64,000 nucleotides of DNA from contig NZ_QRBF01000004.1 of assembly GCF_003363265.1 (NCBI RefSeq), forward strand, positions 248,001 through 312,000, written 5' to 3'. A program made the translations under genes and the position numbers. This DNA comes from Dyella psychrodurans (GTDB lineage Bacteria > Pseudomonadota > Gammaproteobacteria > Xanthomonadales > Rhodanobacteraceae). Positions 8,238 to 15,392 of the stretch are shown here, piece by piece. The notes below the pieces were generated by a model. The model saw only the letters and a list, made by a program, of their open reading frames with translations. It was not told where the DNA came from and did no database searches. Every line of letters begins with the position of its first letter. The first letter of the stretch is position 1.

Positions 8238-8627
8238 ATGCACAAGATCGGACGTTTCAAAGCCAGCAATCAACGGTGGTCGTTTTGCCTGTGCAACGCA
8301 GCTATCGTTATTGCAGTGGGCATCATCAGTTCAGTCTCTCCGGCGGTAGTGTCCGCACAGGGGACAACCGCTACCATTTTCGGGCAAGCCCCTTTCGGGC
8401 AAGTCGTGGCAGTGAGCAGTGCGACAGGTTTACATCGACACCAAACCGTGAGTAAAACAGGCCGATATAAGATCGGCCCGCTACCTCAAGGCGATTACAC
8501 CGTGACGCTGGAAAGCGACGGGAAGACTGTCAAAACACAATCCGGTATTACGCTGCTCGTAGGCCAAAACGCCAAAATCGATTTCGCTTGCCCGAACGAC
8601 CATTGCGCTGCGTCCGAGAACCAATAA
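8238..8627 (+). CDS. Exported protein with a CnaB/carboxypeptidase-regulatory-like domain
   Basis: A 129-residue protein. A long signal sequence (hydrophobic AAIVIAVGIISSVSPAVVSA) ends at an AQG site near residue 42. The mature 85 residues match a single transthyretin-like beta-sandwich repeat, as in carboxypeptidase regulatory domains and the N-terminus of some TonB-dependent receptors: VSKTGRYKIGPLPQGDYTV, then VTLESDGKTVKTQSGITLLV. Such domains act as structural or binding modules. The ATG at 8238 has AGGAG upstream. A CPNDHC motif near the end may form a disulfide or bind metal. Confidence 0.65.
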   Translation: MHKIGRFKASNQRWSFCLCNAAIVIAVGIISSVSPAVVSAQGTTATIFGQAPFGQVVAVSSATGLHRHQTVSKTGRYKIGPLPQGDYTVTLESDGKTVKTQSGITLLVGQNAKIDFACPNDHCAASENQ

Positions 8628-8710
8628 ATCAGCGTCTGTCGCAAGTATTGATGTCAAGCTCGGCGTCGTCGCAGTGCTACTCGCCTGCGACGACGATTGG
8701 TATCGACAGT

Positions 8711-8734
8711 GTTCGCTTTCGACCCGAAGCGGAC
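8711..8734 (+). repeat. 24-base imperfect palindrome, copy 7
   Basis: Arms GTTCGCTTT and GAAGCGGAC around CGACCC. It ends 28 bases before the next ATG, inside the presumed 5' leader. Confidence 0.75.
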
Positions 8735-8762
8735 ATTAAAAAGAAGGGAATCTATCAGGAGT

Positions 8763-8939
8763 ATGGAAGTGGCTAATTCAATTCAGGCCAAACGTTCTGG
8801 TTATTTGTTTATCGCTGCAGGATGCATTTTTGTATGTCTAGGGATCGCCAGCCATCGCCCATTCTTATGGGTGCCTCTAGGCGGCATTTATTGCGCCATA
8901 GGTGGATACCGAATTATGAAAGCTACGCGCAATCCATGA
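8763..8939 (+). CDS. Very small membrane protein
   Basis: A 58-residue protein with two hydrophobic segments (GYLFIAAGCIFVCLGIA and FLWVPLGGIYCAIGGYRIM). The ATG at 8763 is preceded by AGGAGT at suitable spacing. The frame is also open through the palindrome upstream, but the ribosome site supports the short form. No family recognised; it belongs to the run of small membrane genes separated by the palindrome. Confidence 0.5.
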   Translation: MEVANSIQAKRSGYLFIAAGCIFVCLGIASHRPFLWVPLGGIYCAIGGYRIMKATRNP

Positions 8940-8986
8940 AATCCGGAACTTTTTAAAAGAGCAAGACGGGGCACGACGTACCACAT

Positions 8987-9009
8987 GTCCGCTTTCGACC
9001 GAAGCGGAA
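8987..9009 (+). repeat. 24-base imperfect palindrome, copy 8 (one base shorter)
   Basis: GTCCGCTTT then CGACC then GAAGCGGAA, with one C missing from the loop compared with the other copies. The surrounding gap 8940-9296 shows no other convincing feature. Confidence 0.65.
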
Positions 9010-9296
9010 CTCCGGCGGGCAATCGACGTCGGCCTTTGCTCTGGATTGTTAGCCGGACGTGGTGCGAATAAAGTTGCCAAAAGCCAGCACCTTAAGAGCT
9101 TCGTTCAGCAAGTGGGCGCAGCTGTATAACCGGACGTGCATATCCGTGTATTAGGTAGTTAGTTGGACCCTTCGTGAGCGCCATTGGCGATACCATCTTC
9201 GAATGTTGGTCACAAGAAAGACATGCCAGTTGTCATAGAGAACTACATCCTGAGTCTGACGACAAACGAGCCAGCGAGCTAAGTGAGGGGTTCTGT

Positions 9297-9725
9297 ATGA
9301 GCATTGAGAAGCAAATCGAAGAATATATCGCTGCTCAACCCGAGCCGAAGCGCAGCGATATGCAGGAATTGCATCGTGTCATTCTGAAAGTCATGCCGAA
9401 GTGCCGATTGTGGTTCCTGGATGGCAAAGACGACTCAGGTAAAACGGTTTCCAATCCCAATATAGGGTACGGAACTCAGACGATTAAGTACGCCAACGGA
9501 AATGCCAGAGAGTTCTACCAGATTGGCATCAGCGCAAACACAACGGGAATTTCCGTCTACATCCTTGGAATCGAAGACAAGAAATACTTGGCGCAGGCAT
9601 ATGGAAAGGACATCGGTAAGGCAAAAATAACGGGGTATTGCATCAAGTTCAAAGCGCTGAGCGATATAAGGATGGAGACACTTAAAGCAGCGATAAGATA
9701 TGGCATTGATCAAACAGCCATCTAG
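9297..9725 (+). CDS. DUF1801 (YdhG-like) protein
   Basis: A 142-residue cytoplasmic protein. The N-terminus (IEEYIAAQPEPKRSDMQELH, then VILKVMPK) is the typical opening of DUF1801 proteins, and the body has the short aromatic strands of that fold (IGYGTQTIKYANGNAREFYQ, then ISANTTGISVYILG). The family's function is unknown; the fold is related to frataxin/iron-carrier-like proteins. TGAGGGG precedes the ATG at 9297, so the upstream open frame to 9174 is not used. It ends close to the convergent lipoprotein gene. Confidence 0.75.
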   Translation: MSIEKQIEEYIAAQPEPKRSDMQELHRVILKVMPKCRLWFLDGKDDSGKTVSNPNIGYGTQTIKYANGNAREFYQIGISANTTGISVYILGIEDKKYLAQAYGKDIGKAKITGYCIKFKALSDIRMETLKAAIRYGIDQTAI

Positions 9726-9761
9726 TATGGCTGCCAACCTTACGCGCCATAGCGCCGCCCA

Positions 9762-10280
9762 TCACGGAGCTTGAAGTGGTTTGCACCACGAGGAGTGCTC
9801 AGTCTCCGCCAGCTTGAACAAACGCTGGGTCACCGCTACTCGCCCTGCATCTTGTCCGTCCGGACCCACCTCATTGACAACCATGCCGCAGCGCGAAATG
9901 CCGTCGGCGGTGATTGCCTGCGCCATATATCGCTTGCCACTGGTAGGGGTGAACGTGGCCATCGCGGTGCACGTGTGATTGACGATGTTCGATCCAACGA
10001 CTGTCGTTCCAGTGCCGACACTAATGGAAATGGTTACTGGCAGGCCGCCATTTACATTGATCCATTTAGGCGCGCCAGCTATGCCGCCATAAACCCACTT
10101 CCTTCCTGCGCACGTTTGAGCGTTGCTGTAGATCTGACCGACGCTGGAGTAAGTGGAATGGCCAGATAGGAATAGGGCGGCCGTGTTATTGCTTTCAGGC
10201 AGCGACTCATATACTGGCGGAAGGCACGACGATAAAAGCAGGCAAGCAGTAACTACCCCGATAACCTTCATCAGCTTCAT
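9762..10280 (-). CDS. Lipoprotein, function unknown
   Basis: A 172-residue lipoprotein: MKLMKVIGVVTACLLLSSC has a LLSSC lipobox with the acylated Cys at residue 19. The mature part has paired cysteines and a beta-rich pattern (PVTISISVGTGTTVVGS, then CTAMATFTPTSGKRYMAQA), suggesting a disulfide-stabilised periplasmic domain. An AGGGGGATG ribosome site precedes the ATG at 10280. A cluster of palindromes lies 110-180 bases upstream of its start. No family recognised. Confidence 0.65.
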   Translation of the reverse strand: MKLMKVIGVVTACLLLSSCLPPVYESLPESNNTAALFLSGHSTYSSVGQIYSNAQTCAGRKWVYGGIAGAPKWINVNGGLPVTISISVGTGTTVVGSNIVNHTCTAMATFTPTSGKRYMAQAITADGISRCGMVVNEVGPDGQDAGRVAVTQRLFKLAETEHSSWCKPLQAP

Positions 10281-10394
10281 GGCATCCCCCTGAGTTGGAC
10301 GCTAGCCTATAACGGAAACCGTCCTAAGCGACAGATTGCTAGCTGCCCGAGATGGAGCGCGGACGTCAACGCTTGTCACGCCGCGTAAAACGAA

Positions 10395-10463
10395 TGGCGG
10401 CCACCGCCAGCATTTAGATGCTGGATATACGTGAGTATTCGACGCAGATGCCCGAGCTCGGGC
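10395..10463. repeat. Cluster of three palindromes
   Basis: TGGCGG-CCA-CCGCCA at 10395-10409 overlaps CCAGCAT-TTAG-ATGCTGG at 10407-10424. A perfect 14-base palindrome GCCCGAGCTCGGGC follows at 10450-10463. They lie in the 10281-10676 stretch, where no coding frame is convincing, between divergent lipoprotein and exporter genes. They could be operators or RNA hairpins that exclude each other by sharing bases 10407-10409. Confidence 0.45.
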
Positions 10464-10676
10464 GCTTGTAAAGGAGTGTGTCTGACCGATTACCCCTACG
10501 TCCGCGAGGACTTGGGTGACGGCACTAGATTGACTCAACTGTTTGGTACGGAAATGAAGGCACTACAGACTGCGAGCAGTCCTAGGTGCAAATATCTCGT
10601 GCACGCATATCTTCAAACAGCCTGAGCTGGACCTCACCGTTGGATTCAACGCGCTTTTTTTTAAAAGAGGGATGTC

Positions 10677-10730
10677 ATGGACGATGTTGTCGCACCGGAT
10701 GAAACCTCATTCGCGAGGAGCGGTGATTAG
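10677..10730 (+). CDS. Possible 17-residue leader peptide overlapping the exporter start
   Basis: AAAGAGGG lies upstream of the ATG at 10677, which opens MDDVVAPDETSFARSGD and ends with TAG at 10728-10730. The last G of that stop is the first base of the exporter's GTG start codon. An AGGAG sits inside the leader 11 bases before the GTG. This is the layout of a translationally coupled upstream frame; no attenuator hairpin is obvious. Confidence 0.4.
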   Translation: MDDVVAPDETSFARSGD

Positions 10731-11617
10731 TGAAGAACACGAAAGCCTTGAGTTACGCACTTTTGTGCGTGCTGCTTTGGAGCTTCATCGCGATAGTGGC
10801 GCGAATGGGGCAGCATCGGCTGGACAGTTTTCAATTTTTGTTTTGGTCCAACAGCCTGTCAGCGATTTCAGTATTCATGGCGTCGCGGATCGCGGGGAAA
10901 AGTACAAAAGAAGTGCTATGCGTACCGTGGCGTACGATACGGCAGACGGCGCTACTGGGTTGCCTGGACGGTTTGTTTTACCTGCTGCTGTATCGCGGTT
11001 ACGCGATTGAAAATGGGGTCGCCGTGCTGGTTGCCCAGTACAGCTGGCCCTTGATGATCGTCGGATTGGCCGTGTTGTTGTTCAGGGAACATTTGAGCAT
11101 TCGACAGATCGGCGGTATGTGTCTCGGCTTCATGGCAGTGGTGGTCACCTTAACCCATGGTTACATCACCCGAATTGCGGTAACGCATCCGCAGGCGTTG
11201 ATGCTGGTATTCGCCGGCGCATTTTGCTTCGCACTGCTTTCGGTGCTTTCCAGGCGATTTTCGGTCGATGCGTATGTCGGAACGTTCTGGCTATTCGTGT
11301 TCTCGACGGGGGTATCAGTGGTGCTGTTAGCGGCATTCAGCCGCTTCGCGTGGCCAAGTGGAATGTCGTCCCTGGCCTTGCTGCTCAATGGCGTGCTGAT
11401 AAATGGCCTGTCCTACATTTTATGGGTGAGGGCCATGGCAATCGGTGAAGCGTCAAAGATCGCGCCGCTGGTCTTTATATCGCCCATCTTGTCGATCGTA
11501 TGGCTGGTGTTGATCTTTGGCGAACCCTTCGTGCCCGCCTATGCGCTTGGCGTGATACTTGCGGTCGCTTCCGGATTGCTTTGCACGGGCTTTGGCACGA
11601 TGAAGAAGAGCCTTTAA
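10730..11617 (+). CDS. EamA/DMT-family exporter
   Basis: A 295-residue inner-membrane protein with ten hydrophobic helices arranged as two five-helix EamA repeats (residues about 5-140 and 150-290), the usual form of drug/metabolite transporters. Signature stretches include ALLCVLLWSFIAIVARMGQ in the first repeat and ASKIAPLVFISPILSIVW in the second. These carriers export metabolites such as amino acids or purines; the substrate cannot be told. It starts with GTG at 10730, using the AGGAG in the overlapping leader frame. Confidence 0.82.
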   Translation: MKNTKALSYALLCVLLWSFIAIVARMGQHRLDSFQFLFWSNSLSAISVFMASRIAGKSTKEVLCVPWRTIRQTALLGCLDGLFYLLLYRGYAIENGVAVLVAQYSWPLMIVGLAVLLFREHLSIRQIGGMCLGFMAVVVTLTHGYITRIAVTHPQALMLVFAGAFCFALLSVLSRRFSVDAYVGTFWLFVFSTGVSVVLLAAFSRFAWPSGMSSLALLLNGVLINGLSYILWVRAMAIGEASKIAPLVFISPILSIVWLVLIFGEPFVPAYALGVILAVASGLLCTGFGTMKKSL

Positions 11618-11909
11618 AAACGGGACATGAGATGCATCCCTATTTGTAGCAGTGGTTCTCTTAGTCAATCGGTCTACGGTTCCTCTGCGGACATTTTTTC
11701 CGCGATCGAAAATCGGCATTACCGCCAATATCAAGTCCGCGTGCACTGACAGAAAACCATGTCGCAGGTATGCGAAGGTGCTTTAGTCGGGCGTGCCCAT
11801 CGGCCCTTGATGAATACGGCACGCCCGACATGAGTGAAGTAGCGCGGATCGCCTGGGCGTAGGACCTCAAACGATCCGCTGGCCACAACCAACTAGAAGA
11901 GAGTTGACC

Positions 11910-12026
11910 ATGGTTATCCTCGATCATACGGCACGCACGCTCACGCGTGACCCCGCCAAGCCGCTTTTTGTACTACTTCACCGCCGCTCATACTGGACGG
12001 CGTCGGGCCACAATGGGCACACGTAG
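11910..12026 (+). CDS. Possible 38-residue basic peptide
   Basis: ATG at 11910 follows AGAAGAGAG and opens a 38-residue frame rich in His, Arg and Thr (FVLLHRRSYWTASG). It lies in the 11618-12128 gap between the exporter and the XAC0095-like gene, which otherwise shows only a hairpin near its right end. No similarity recognised; it may be chance. Confidence 0.2.
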   Translation: MVILDHTARTLTRDPAKPLFVLLHRRSYWTASGHNGHT

Positions 12027-12080
12027 AAAACGGTACCGGAAAGTTCCAACACTACGTGCAGGATTTTTCCTGTAGCCCTT

Positions 12081-12105
12081 CGCGCCACGCGCAATACGTG
12101 GCGCG
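12081..12105. promoter_or_regulatory. Perfect hairpin upstream of the XAC0095-like gene
   Basis: CGCGCCACG at 12081-12089 and CGTGGCGCG at 12097-12105 pair perfectly around a 7-base loop. A further T-A pair at 12080/12106 makes ten pairs. It ends 23 bases before the ATG at 12129 with no T-run after it, so a regulatory RNA hairpin or protein-binding site is more likely than a terminator. Confidence 0.5.
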
Positions 12106-12128
12106 ACCTACGGTAATGGACTAGGCCC

Positions 12129-12398
12129 ATGAACAACCCAACCCACAACCTGTTCAACGCGGGAAGCTACGAGCTGTCCAAAGTCGACTACGACGAGCTA
12201 TGCATCATCCGCGACAAGCTTCTGCTGATGGCGCAGCTCGCCGGCACCGCCACCACGAACGGCGATCATGACACCATCCTCTTCATCAACCGCAGCATGA
12301 TCGGGCGGCTCTTCGCCGATCTGAGCTTTCAGATGGGCGATGTGCTGGAGACCATCAAGCACGCCACTACCAGCGTTGATCTTGCTCAGACGCACTGA
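12129..12398 (+). CDS. Small soluble protein, XAC0095-like (tentative)
   Basis: An 89-residue cytoplasmic protein, predicted largely helical. The stretch YELSKVDYDELCIIRDKLLL, continuing MAQLAG, resembles the small XAC0095-type proteins of Xanthomonadales, which carry a conserved LRDHLRLLAQLA-like helix; this is recalled rather than searched. The second half forms another helix pair (LFADLSFQMGDVLETI). Function unknown. It stands alone between the EamA exporter and the T4SS locus, with a strong hairpin in its leader. Confidence 0.55.
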   Translation: MNNPTHNLFNAGSYELSKVDYDELCIIRDKLLLMAQLAGTATTNGDHDTILFINRSMIGRLFADLSFQMGDVLETIKHATTSVDLAQTH

Positions 12399-13114
12399 TC
12401 GAAGGCCGCAGGCTCTGCCGTGTGCGTTGCGGTAGGCTCAGCTTTGTACGATTTATGGATCAAAGACCCCTGCTCAAAATCATGAGATTGAAGTCACCGA
12501 CGCGTCCCCACCTGCATCATCACGAACCAGAAGCGCCAGATGGCGTTAGTCAGATTCTTCACATAGGAGTTACCTGCATAAGTCGACAAGAATATCCGTT
12601 GATTAATGTAAGTGAAGATGCTGCATGGCCGCGTGTATTTTCACGAAGTGTGCGAATACATGCGCCGAGTTGGACACAACATTGGCTTGGAAGACGCAAG
12701 AATCGTTGTAAGCATCGTTTGTAGGGATATCGCCGCGTTCCCATTGAAACGAGTAACAAGCGAGTGAGTGTGGCTATTTGAACCCGAGTACTTTCGTGTG
12801 CATAGTGGTTTGTGTAGCGAATAGGGTGCAGGCACAAGGCCTGCCTGATAAGGGATAAAAATGGAGTTGGCCACGGATGGAGTCCAGGACGTGCGGCTTG
12901 CACCTTCTTGCGCATGGTTTTTCACACGTCTCACTTGCAGCGACAGCGGTCGGCAATTTATTGCGCGCGCAATACGGTTGCTATATCGCGTTGGAGAAAG
13001 TGAAGCTTGAAGCTCCGGATGGCATGCTGCGAAAGCATTTTCTTTCGTATGCATTGAGTCGGCATCCGCGCATCGACCATCTTTTCAACTTTGTTGATCT
13101 TCGTTGCGAATAGG

Positions 13115-13137
13115 CACTGAAAGCAGATCTTTCAGTG
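13115..13137. promoter_or_regulatory. Perfect inverted repeat upstream of virB7 (operator candidate)
   Basis: CACTGAAAG and CTTTCAGTG flank a 5-base centre (CAGAT), ending 56 bases before the virB7 start codon. It is the clearest symmetric element in the 12399-13193 stretch, which otherwise has no convincing gene; a 78-codon frame at 12877-13113 has no support. Its position before the first gene of the virB operon makes it a candidate repressor site. Confidence 0.45.
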
Positions 13138-13193
13138 GATGGACGCTGTTGTCTAGCATTTATCAAGCGAGATGTGACGTGGAAAAGGATTTT

Positions 13194-13658
13194 ATGAAGC
13201 GCGCGCTGATGAGCATTTCGTTGTCGGCGACTGTTGTTCTGGCTGGATGTGGAACGCCATCGCCCAAAGACTTTGGTGGACCTTGGAAGCCGATTAACCG
13301 TTTCCAGGAAAGGTCCACGGCGATTCCCCTGAATCAGAAATATGAGTACTTCGCCGCGCCCATGGACGGGACACTCAAGAGCATGCTCACACGCTGGGCC
13401 AAGGATTCTGGCCTGGTGCTCTCCTACCAGATTTCATCCGATTACACGCTGATTACTCCGGTCACCCAGATTCACACACTGGACATTCACGTTGCTGCGA
13501 ATCAGCTGAATTCGATTTATCGGGCGCAGGGCATTGCTGTGAGGGTCACCGACGGGCAGGTTCAGGTGGTGATGGCGAACTCGAATCCCGCTGCCGCGGC
13601 TGCGGGAAAACCGGCCGAGTCGTTGCGACAAGGCGCACCCGTGGACTCAAAGTCATGA
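13194..13658 (+). CDS. virB7: VirB7: T4SS outer-membrane lipoprotein with N0-type domain
   Basis: A 154-residue lipoprotein: MKRALMSISLSATVVLAGC puts the lipobox Cys at residue 19. The mature N-terminus (KPINRFQERSTAIPLNQ) is the short segment that packs on VirB9. It is followed by a domain of about 80 residues (MLTRWAKDSGLVLSYQISSD with later LDIHVAANQLNSIY) like the N0/STN fold. A large VirB7 carrying an N0 domain is the hallmark of the Xanthomonadales T4SS, unlike the short VirB7 of Agrobacterium. AAAGGA precedes the ATG at 13194. It opens the virB operon. Confidence 0.88.
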   Translation: MKRALMSISLSATVVLAGCGTPSPKDFGGPWKPINRFQERSTAIPLNQKYEYFAAPMDGTLKSMLTRWAKDSGLVLSYQISSDYTLITPVTQIHTLDIHVAANQLNSIYRAQGIAVRVTDGQVQVVMANSNPAAAAAGKPAESLRQGAPVDSKS

Positions 13659-13704
13659 GATCGAAGGATGAAATCGTGTCATTCCACGTTGCCAGGTTTT
13701 GCTG

Positions 13705-14628
13705 ATGCCCATCAAAAAAACATCAAGCCAGAGAATTGACGAGTCCCTGGCGAAGTCGGTCAATTTTGAAGTGACCATGGCGGACATAGCCAAGCGCAGC
13801 GAGCGTCGCGCATGGTTGGTGGCGATGACTGCCATTGCCGTGGCGATGATTCTTATTGGCGGTTACTTCTACATGCTTCCGCTTAAGGAGAAGGTGCCGT
13901 ATGTCGTGATGGCCGACGCGTATACGGGAACCAGTTCGATCGCTCGCCTGACGGATGATTTTACAAACCAACACATCACGACGAATGAGGCAATCAATCG
14001 CAGCAATGTCGCGCATTTCGTGCTGGCGCGAGAATCCTACGACTTGGCGACGATCAATCTGAACGATTGGGCGACGGTGCTGACCATGGCTGCGCCGAAT
14101 GTTGCTAGCGGATACCGGAGTTGGGTATCTCCGACAAATCCAGACGGCGCTTACAAGAACTATGGGAACAGCCGTTCCATACGGGTGAAGATTCTCAGCA
14201 TCGTGCTGATGGGCGGTGGACCGAATCAGACTCCGAAGGGCGCTACCGTGCGCTTCCAGCGCAACGTGTTCAACAACGCCAACGGCGTCAGCCAGCCCTT
14301 GGACAACAAGATCGCCACGCTGATGTTCACCTACAAGCCAGACTTGCAGATGAGCGATCAGTACCGGATCGAAAACCCGCTGGGCTTTCAGGTGAACGAT
14401 TATCGAGTCGATGACGATTACGACACGCCTGCGCCCAGCGAGGTCCCGGGCGATCCCGCTTCCAAGCCGGACGCGCATGGTCAGCCTGCTACCGATACGG
14501 GGACGTCCGATCGAACCGCATCGGCAGCCGTAGCCCAACCGATGGCATCTACGCAAAGTGATCCGGTCTCCGAAGAGAGTCCGGCGCCAGTGTCCAAAAA
14601 CACCGTCAAGGGAGCCGGCAGTCCATGA
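13705..14628 (+). CDS. virB8: VirB8: T4SS inner-membrane assembly protein
   Basis: A 307-residue protein with a short cytoplasmic N-terminus and one membrane helix at about residues 38-60 (AWLVAMTAIAVAMILIGGYF). A periplasmic VirB8 domain follows with NTF2-like features: ARESYDLATINLNDWATVL, then PNVASGYRSWVSP, then VRFQRNVFNN. The last 70 residues are a Pro/Ser/Thr-rich tail, longer than in classic VirB8. The ATG at 13705 is chosen; the preceding TTG at 13699 is in frame but less likely. It overlaps the virB9 start by 4 bases. VirB8 helps build the inner-membrane complex. Confidence 0.9.
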   Translation: MPIKKTSSQRIDESLAKSVNFEVTMADIAKRSERRAWLVAMTAIAVAMILIGGYFYMLPLKEKVPYVVMADAYTGTSSIARLTDDFTNQHITTNEAINRSNVAHFVLARESYDLATINLNDWATVLTMAAPNVASGYRSWVSPTNPDGAYKNYGNSRSIRVKILSIVLMGGGPNQTPKGATVRFQRNVFNNANGVSQPLDNKIATLMFTYKPDLQMSDQYRIENPLGFQVNDYRVDDDYDTPAPSEVPGDPASKPDAHGQPATDTGTSDRTASAAVAQPMASTQSDPVSEESPAPVSKNTVKGAGSP

Positions 14629-15392
14629 TGGGATCAAGCAAACTCATGTTGCTTGGCTTGGCTGGGGCGGCCATGGTCAGTATGGCAGTACCTGCGTGGT
14701 CGCAGGTGGTGCGGCAGTACGATTACAAACCCGATGCCATCTACCCGGTTCGCGCCGGCCTTGGCATCACCACTCAGATCGAGTTGAGCCCCAACGAGAA
14801 GATTCTCGACTTCAGCACAGGGTTCAGCGGCGGATGGGATCTCACCCGGCGCGAAAACGTGTTTTACCTCAAGCCGAAAAACGTCGATGTGGACACCAAC
14901 ATGGTGATCCGCACCGCCACGCATTCCTACATCTTCGAACTCAAGGTCGTCGCCACCGACTGGAAGTCTCTCGATCAGGCCAAGCGCGAGGGTGTGCAGT
15001 ACAAGATCACCTTCAATTATCCGGCCAATGCCAGCTTCTCCGATGAGGTCAACAAGATCGACAAGGCACCGGAGCTGAGTACAGCGTTGGTCAAGGGGCG
15101 GTCGTACAACTTCAACTACGACTACGCGACGCGCAGCAAGGGTGCTGCGTGGTTGCTGCCTGTCTACGTATACGACGACGGACAGTTTACGTACCTAAAG
15201 ATGAGCGACATGAAGCAATTCCCGACCGGAAACTTTCCCGCTGTCTATATGCGTGAGCGCATGCATGGCCAGGATGCCGTGGTCAACACGACGGTCGAGG
15301 GCGACGTCATCGTTGTCCATGGCACCTATCCCTACTTGGTTATCCGTCATGGCGACAACGTCGTGGGCCTGAGAAGGAATACTCAACAGTGA
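14625..15392 (+). CDS. virB9: VirB9: T4SS outer-membrane core component
   Basis: A 255-residue protein with a Sec signal peptide (KLMLLGLAGAAMVSMAVPAW) cleaved near residue 27. The N-terminal domain (YDYKPDAIYPVRAGLGITTQ) joins the inner layer of the core complex. The C-terminal domain (residues about 150-250, NFNYDYATRSKGAAWLLP, then FPAVYMRERMHGQD) binds VirB7 and packs around the VirB10 channel. It overlaps virB8 and virB10 by 4 bases each, so the three core genes are translationally coupled. The length is typical. Confidence 0.92.
   Translation: MMGSSKLMLLGLAGAAMVSMAVPAWSQVVRQYDYKPDAIYPVRAGLGITTQIELSPNEKILDFSTGFSGGWDLTRRENVFYLKPKNVDVDTNMVIRTATHSYIFELKVVATDWKSLDQAKREGVQYKITFNYPANASFSDEVNKIDKAPELSTALVKGRSYNFNYDYATRSKGAAWLLPVYVYDDGQFTYLKMSDMKQFPTGNFPAVYMRERMHGQDAVVNTTVEGDVIVVHGTYPYLVIRHGDNVVGLRRNTQQ

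Noticed and set aside
1561-9725. Integron-like gene cassette array (small genes separated by a common repeat)
   Set aside because: No attC-type core sites (GTTRRRY and its partner) were found at the repeats, no integrase is visible, and one gene in the run is on the opposite strand. The repeat is a simple palindrome, so cassette-array status is unproven.
12399-13193. A hidden gene or degraded virD4 upstream of virB7, including the 78-codon frame at 12877-13113
   Set aside because: Frames on both strands are short, lack ribosome sites and family motifs, and no Walker motif of a coupling ATPase was seen.
13723-14637. Minus-strand 304-codon frame opposite virB8
   Set aside because: No family features; virB8 on the plus strand is well supported by operon position and domain.
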